Positions 6,732 through 9,466 of a stretch of 9,466 nt of DNA are shown here, piece after piece. The notes under the pieces were generated by a model. The model saw nothing but the letters and a program-made list of their open reading frames with translations, ran no database searches and was not told where the DNA came from. Numbering within the stretch: position 1 is the stretch's first letter; each line of letters begins with the position of its first letter. Position numbers and translations under genes: made by a program. This DNA comes from JBFILW01 sp041612005 (lineage in GTDB: Bacteria > Gemmatimonadota > Gemmatimonadetes > Palauibacterales > Palauibacteraceae): NCBI GenBank assembly GCA_041612005.1, contig JBFILW010000103.1, positions 1 to 9,466 of the forward strand, in the 5' to 3' direction.

Positions 6732-7526
6732 ATGAGGAAGATCTCGAGAATCCTGGATCGTGAGCTGAAGCGCGAGCCGCGTTTCGGGCTACTGTTTCTG
6801 ATGCTCATCCTGGCGCTGGCCGTCCCCAACTTTCTGCCTCCGGGGACGGCTGTCCATCTGGCGGTGCAGCTCCTGATCACGGGCATCCTGCTGGCGGGGC
6901 TCACTTCGGTCAGTGGTGGAAGGCGCCTCCTGGTGCTCGGGATCGTGGTCGTTATCCCGGCCATCGCGTTGAGCTGGCTGGCCCGCCTGATCGATCACAA
7001 GTTGATCATCGCGTCGAACATCCTCGCGATCGCCTTTCTCCTCTACCTGTCGATCCTCATCATCAATTACCTGCTCCAGGCGAAGCGGGCGGACGCAAAC
7101 ACGATCTACGGGGCGATCTGCGTGTTCATGCTGCTCGGCTTCATCTGGGGCCTCGCCTTTTTCGTGTTCGAGGTGATCGATCCCAGCGCTTTGAGCGGCG
7201 GTGTGACGGAGTACGAAGATGTCGGCGGCCTGCTGGAGGCGACCTCGGCGGCGCTGTACCTGAGCTTCGTGACCCTGACCACTCTCGGGTACGGGGACAT
7301 CACGCCGACGAGCAATCCGACGCGGACACTGGCCGTGATCGAGGCGATCATCGGCCAACTCTTCCTGATCGTGATGATCTCGCGCTTCGTGGGGCTGAAC
7401 GTCGCTCACTCCATGGCCGAAGGGGAAAGGCGGACTGCCCGGGCCGCGGCCAAACAGGCGGTGGAGAACGCCGCAGCGCACGCGGAGGCGGCTGGCCGGG
7501 ACGAATCCGATCACGGCACCAAATAA
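6732..7526 (+). CDS. Potassium-channel-like membrane protein (ion channel family, TTLGYGD filter)
   Basis: This 264-residue inner-membrane protein has several N-terminal hydrophobic helices (about residues 18-35, 40-60, 65-85, 89-115 and 122-145). A pore loop carries T183-T184-L185-G186-Y187-G188-D189, the classic potassium selectivity filter, and a final helix ends near residue 220. The S4-like segment lacks a regular Arg ladder, so voltage sensing is unlikely. The C-terminal tail (about 222-264) is rich in Ala, Glu and Arg and looks like a short coiled coil; there is no RCK/TrkA-N nucleotide-binding domain. I chose the ATG at 6732, with GAGGG just upstream, over a GTG at 6702 that overlaps the reductase stop. 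It is the last gene of the four-gene run and is followed at once by a terminator hairpin. MscL lies convergently next to it. Confidence 0.88.
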   Translation: MRKISRILDRELKREPRFGLLFLMLILALAVPNFLPPGTAVHLAVQLLITGILLAGLTSVSGGRRLLVLGIVVVIPAIALSWLARLIDHKLIIASNILAIAFLLYLSILIINYLLQAKRADANTIYGAICVFMLLGFIWGLAFFVFEVIDPSALSGGVTEYEDVGGLLEATSAALYLSFVTLTTLGYGDITPTSNPTRTLAVIEAIIGQLFLIVMISRFVGLNVAHSMAEGERRTARAAAKQAVENAAAHAEAAGRDESDHGTK

Positions 7527-7555
7527 CGAGGGGCGACCCCGTGGCCGCCCCTCGT
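7526..7555. terminator. Bidirectional hairpin between convergent channel gene and mscL
   Basis: ACGAGGGGCG (7526-7535) and CGCCCCTCGT (7546-7555) form a perfect 10-base stem with a 10-base loop. It begins at the last base of the potassium-channel stop codon. On the minus strand it is followed by TTATTTGG, a weak T-rich tail, so it may work better for mscL transcripts than for plus-strand ones. Confidence 0.7.
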
Positions 7556-7568
7556 ACTTCCTCGCAGT

Positions 7569-7583
7569 GCGCGGATGCCGCGC
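7569..7583. terminator. Second small hairpin in the convergent gap
   Basis: GCGCGG (7569-7574) and CCGCGC (7578-7583) pair perfectly around a 3-base loop. It lies between the larger hairpin and the mscL stop, and would be the first structure formed after mscL. No T-run follows it. Confidence 0.4.
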
Positions 7584-7596
7584 GTGCGTTATTGGG

Positions 7597-8028
7597 TTAC
7601 GACTGCGCTTTTAGCAGGTCGCGAATCTCGCCCAGAAGAACTTCCTCGCCCGTCGGCGCCGGCGCCGCGGCGGGTGCCTCCTCTTCCTGCTTTTTCATCT
7701 TGTTGAAACTGCGGATCACCATGAACAGCACGAAGGCGATGATGATGAAGCTGATCAAGGCGTTGATGAAGATCCCGTAGTTGATCGTCACCGCGCCTGC
7801 TTCCTGCGCCGCGGCGAGCGACGCGTACGGCCCCGCTGGAGTGCCGTCCTGGAGGAGCCTGTACATCTCCGCGAAGTCGACGCCTCCGAGCGCCAAGCCG
7901 ATCGGGGGCATGATAATGTCGTTGACCAGCGAGCTGATGATGGTGGCGAACGCGGCGCCGATCACGATGCCGACCGCCATGTCCAGCATGTTGCCCTTAG
8001 CAGCGAACTCCTTGAATTCCTTCAGCAC
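7597..8028 (-). CDS. mscL: Large-conductance mechanosensitive channel MscL
   Basis: This 143-residue protein matches MscL along its full length. It has an N-terminal amphipathic helix (LKEFKEFAAKGN), a TM1 pore helix with the conserved AVGIVIGAAF and SSLVNDIIMPPIG (residues 18-44), a periplasmic loop, a TM2 helix (about 84-108) and a cytoplasmic helical bundle ending EEVLLGEIRDLLKAQS. It forms a pentameric pore in the inner membrane that opens under high membrane tension and releases solutes during hypo-osmotic shock. The periplasmic loop (about residues 50-82) is a little longer than in E. coli and contains an Ala-rich patch. The start is GTG with AGGAGG about 7 bases upstream. It converges on the potassium-channel gene and diverges from the sigma-factor operon, so it may share control with the latter. 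Confidence 0.97.
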   Translation of the reverse strand: MLKEFKEFAAKGNMLDMAVGIVIGAAFATIISSLVNDIIMPPIGLALGGVDFAEMYRLLQDGTPAGPYASLAAAQEAGAVTINYGIFINALISFIIIAFVLFMVIRSFNKMKKQEEEAPAAAPAPTGEEVLLGEIRDLLKAQS

Positions 8029-8074
8029 GATCGATCCTCCTGTGAGAGTGGTTCTCTCGACCTGCCGCTGTTAC

Positions 8075-8083
8075 ATAGTAGCA
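8075..8083 (-). promoter_or_regulatory. Extended -10 promoter element for mscL
   Basis: On the minus strand TGC-TACTAT forms an extended -10 (TGn plus a hexamer matching TATAAT at 4 of 6). It is about 47 bases before the GTG start of mscL. The best -35 at 17-base spacing is only GTCAAA, as expected where the TGn motif compensates. A 5-base-stem hairpin (GAGAG 8044-8048, CTCTC 8054-8058) would lie in the leader just before the ribosome site. Confidence 0.45.
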
Positions 8084-8141
8084 GAATCGGCGGTGATTTT
8101 GACCCCTTCATTGGATCACCGGAGACTCGGGAAGTCACATT

Positions 8142-8164
8142 CGGGCCCTGCGCCCGTTCGGGCG
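8142..8164. repeat. Two overlapping inverted repeats in the mscL/sigma-factor control region
   Basis: CGGGC (8142-8146) can pair with GCCCG (8152-8156), and CGCCCG (8151-8156) can instead pair with CGGGCG (8159-8164). The two stems share the middle arm, so they exclude each other. The second is also a near-perfect DNA palindrome, seven bases upstream of the candidate -35 of the sigma operon, a usual activator or repressor position. Which of these roles applies, if any, is unknown. Confidence 0.35.
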
Positions 8165-8170
8165 GATGGC

Positions 8171-8199
8171 TTGTCAACCGAATTCACCGCCTCTATTTA
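8171..8199 (+). promoter_or_regulatory. Possible promoter of the sigma-factor operon
   Basis: TTGTCA (8171-8176, 5 of 6 to the -35 consensus) is followed by 17 bases and TATTTA (8194-8199, 3 of 6 to the -10). The leader would be about 107 bases. I found no GGAAC-type -35 here, which would have indicated autoregulation by a typical ECF sigma factor. The 284 bases from 8029 to 8312 hold no gene I can support. Confidence 0.35.
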
Positions 8200-8312
8200 C
8201 CCAAAATGCCTCCCCAGCTCCGCGACCCGGCCAGGCGCTCCGCGGCGTTTCCAGGACGCGTGGGTTCTGCGTGTGACCCACGGCGCGTTTGCCTGTCCAA
8301 GGGACCATACCG

Positions 8313-8918
8313 GTGAACGAAGATCAGATGCTGACAGACGAGGAACTGGTCGCTCGCGTGCAGCGGGTGCAACAGTCGGGTAGCGACGACCTGCGGGCGT
8401 TCGCGACCCTTGTGGAGCGGCATCAGGAGAAGATCCTGGCCAATTGCCACTATCTGTCACGGGCCCCCGATGAGGCGGAGGACCTCGCGCAGGAAGTATT
8501 CACACGCGCCTACTTTGGGCTCCGCCGGTTCCGCGGGGAGTCGAAGTTCCGGACCTGGCTGACGCGCATCAAGATCAACCACTGCATCAACTTCGTGAAG
8601 AAGAAAAGACTCGTGCTCGTCGACATGGACGATCCGGGCGTGCAGGGGCAAGAGGAGATGAGCGTGGACCCGGTGGGAGTGCGGACGATGCGGCGAGCAG
8701 AGCTGCGTGATCGGATCGGAGCAACGCTGGACCTGATGTCGGAGACGCTTCGCGTGCCGCTGATCCTGCGAGACATGGATGACCTGAGCTACCAGGAGAT
8801 CGCCGATCAGTTGGGGATTGGTCTCTCGGCCGCGAAAATGAGGATCAAGCGAGGTCGTGAGGAGTTCCGGCTTCTCTACGCAGAACTCGAGTCCGAGGGT
8901 GAAGGGGGGACTGTTTGA
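8313..8918 (+). CDS. ECF-type (sigma-70 family) RNA polymerase sigma factor
   Basis: This 201-residue protein has only regions sigma-2 and sigma-4, the ECF layout. Sigma-2 (about residues 28-98) shows the core-binding helix DEAEDLAQEVFTRAYFGLRRF and the -10-recognition segment ESKFRTWLTRIKINHCINFVKKKR. Sigma-4 (about 138-188) has VPLILRDMDDLSYQEIADQLGIGLSAAKMRIKRGREEF, a helix-turn-helix for the -35. It would direct core polymerase to a stress regulon. I chose the GTG at 8313, with AAGGGA 8 bases upstream; a TTG at 8289 would add 8 residues without a good ribosome site. Its stop overlaps the next gene's TTG by four bases, so the two are translationally coupled. No anti-sigma with a recognisable zinc-finger (HxxxCxxC) domain is adjacent. 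A divergent mscL and a downstream MscS-like gene suggest membrane tension or osmotic stress as its theme. Confidence 0.93.
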   Translation: MNEDQMLTDEELVARVQRVQQSGSDDLRAFATLVERHQEKILANCHYLSRAPDEAEDLAQEVFTRAYFGLRRFRGESKFRTWLTRIKINHCINFVKKKRLVLVDMDDPGVQGQEEMSVDPVGVRTMRRAELRDRIGATLDLMSETLRVPLILRDMDDLSYQEIADQLGIGLSAAKMRIKRGREEFRLLYAELESEGEGGTV

Positions 8919-9199
8919 ACGATCGTCGGGATTCGGACCGTCGAGATGACGAGACCTTGAACGGGGCGCCGGCACCCGTCATCGATACCGGCGAGCCGAT
9001 CGAGCTCCTTCGCGCAGTCGCTGTCGCGCCCCGTCCCGGTTTCATGGGGCGAATCAGAGGCTCGATTCAGCGGCGGACCTTGGGCTCGCAGCTGGCTGAT
9101 CTTTCCTGGAAGGCCATCACAACCGTGATCATGGAGTATCTGTCGCTCGCGTTTGGCCTCCTGGCATCCAGCGAGCGCAATCAGAGAGGATCCGAGTAA
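8915..9199 (+). CDS. Small uncharacterised protein coupled to the sigma factor; possible membrane-bound sigma partner
   Basis: I do not recognise a named family for this 94-residue protein. The N-terminus (residues 1-15) is very rich in Arg and Asp. A linker with PAPVIDTGEP follows, then a basic stretch PRPGFMGRIRGSIQRRTLG (39-57) and a mostly hydrophobic helix SWKAITTVIMEYLSLAFGLLA (64-84) that could be a single membrane anchor or an amphipathic helix. The start is TTG within the sigma factor's last codons, backed by AGGGGGGA four bases upstream. The stop overlaps the MscS-like ATG by one base. Tight coupling to a sigma gene is usual for anti-sigma factors, and a basic helix followed by a hydrophobic segment could fit. 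However, no zinc-finger or other known anti-sigma domain is visible, so that role is only an inference. There is no signal peptide. Confidence 0.7.
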   Translation: MNDRRDSDRRDDETLNGAPAPVIDTGEPIELLRAVAVAPRPGFMGRIRGSIQRRTLGSQLADLSWKAITTVIMEYLSLAFGLLASSERNQRGSE

Positions 9200-9466
9200 T
9201 GGGGAACGTCAAGCAGCAGCTGGTCGCAGTGTTCGATCGCTTCGTGGAGTCGATTATCGCGGCCACTCCGAGTGTGATCCTCGCGATCGTCCTCGTGGTC
9301 GTCGCTCTGGTGGTCGCCAAACTCACCGAACGCATTCTGCGCACCGTCCTGGTGCGACTGCGCTTCGATACTCTGTTGGGGAAGGTAGGGATCGACCAGT
9401 CCCTCGGGCAGGTCGGTCTCCGCCAGGAGATGAGCCGCTTCCTGCCCCGGGTCGTGTACTGGCTGC
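9199..9466 (+). CDS. MscS-type mechanosensitive channel protein, N-terminal part (runs off the right edge)
   Basis: The 89 complete codons in the window give a short amphipathic start, a strong membrane helix (ATPSVILAIVLVVVALVVAKLTERI, about residues 22-46), then FDTLLGKVGIDQSLGQVGL (about 60-78) and FLPRVVYWL. This pattern, a helix followed by F-D-x-L-x-x-K-x-G and ending in V-Y-W-L before the next helix, is typical of the conserved TM-helix region of small-conductance mechanosensitive channels. The MscS pore and C-terminal domains would lie outside the window, so the assignment rests on the N-terminus alone; a related TM-helix protein without the MscS domain is possible. The ATG overlaps the stop of the small protein by one base (TAATG), with AGAGGA 8 bases upstream. 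It therefore sits in one operon with the ECF sigma factor. Confidence 0.75.
   Translation, partial: MGNVKQQLVAVFDRFVESIIAATPSVILAIVLVVVALVVAKLTERILRTVLVRLRFDTLLGKVGIDQSLGQVGLRQEMSRFLPRVVYWL

Noticed and set aside
6789..7514. Minus-strand open frame of 241 codons opposite the potassium channel
   Set aside because: It is His/Asp/Arg/Gln-rich, a mirror of hydrophobic codons on the other strand, and has no domain.
7541..8383. Plus-strand frames opposite mscL and through the divergent gap
   Set aside because: They run antisense through a certain mscL gene and its promoter region, with no conserved product or ribosome site.
1..9466. CRISPR arrays, tRNA or rRNA genes, insertion sequences, phage or known defence genes
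   Set aside because: I saw no regularly spaced direct repeats, no cloverleaf or ribosomal RNA motifs, no transposase or integrase and no nuclease or toxin-antitoxin signature.

Overview
The window is chromosomal DNA from a GC-rich Gram-negative bacterium. The outer membrane is implied by a TolC/membrane-fusion/RND tripartite pump. Starts are a mix of ATG, GTG and TTG behind strong purine-rich ribosome sites, and genes are tightly packed, often overlapping by 1-11 bases. The protein styles recall Gemmatimonadota or a related environmental phylum, but that placement is a low-confidence impression. There are no rRNA or tRNA genes, IS elements, phage genes or CRISPR arrays.

Layout. (1) Positions 1-2837, minus strand: a compact efflux operon in transcription order arsR-family repressor, TolC-like outer-membrane factor, lipoprotein membrane-fusion protein, and the first 45 codons of an RND pump that runs off the left edge. 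(2) Positions 2838-3042: a divergent control region with a strikingly AT-rich island of about 45 bases. It contains a near-consensus sigma-70 promoter reading into arsR and an overlapping imperfect palindrome that could be the repressor site. (3) 3043-3816, plus: a two-domain VOC (glyoxalase-fold) protein, followed by a GC-rich hairpin. (4) 3975-7526, plus: four closely spaced genes, namely an AI-2E family permease, a DUF2461 protein, an aldo/keto reductase and a potassium-channel-like protein with a TTLGYGD filter. (5) 7526-7583: two hairpins between convergent genes. (6) 7597-8028, minus: MscL. (7) 8029-8312: a divergent control region with promoter-like elements for both sides and competing hairpins. 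(8) 8313-9466, plus: an ECF-type sigma factor, an uncharacterised 94-residue protein and the start of an MscS-type channel that runs off the right edge. The last three genes are chained by 4-base and 1-base overlaps.

How they may work together. The left third reads as a self-regulated export system: the ArsR-like repressor would release its own operon when an unknown inducer appears. The right third groups membrane-tension and ion-flux functions (a potassium channel, MscL and an MscS-like channel) with a sigma factor translationally coupled to one of the channels. This suggests an osmotic or envelope-stress regulon in which the 94-residue protein could be a non-canonical sigma partner. That link is inferred from gene order and overlaps only. 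No individual protein family here is new; the arrangement of sigma factor, small protein and mechanosensitive channel is the part most worth pursuing.
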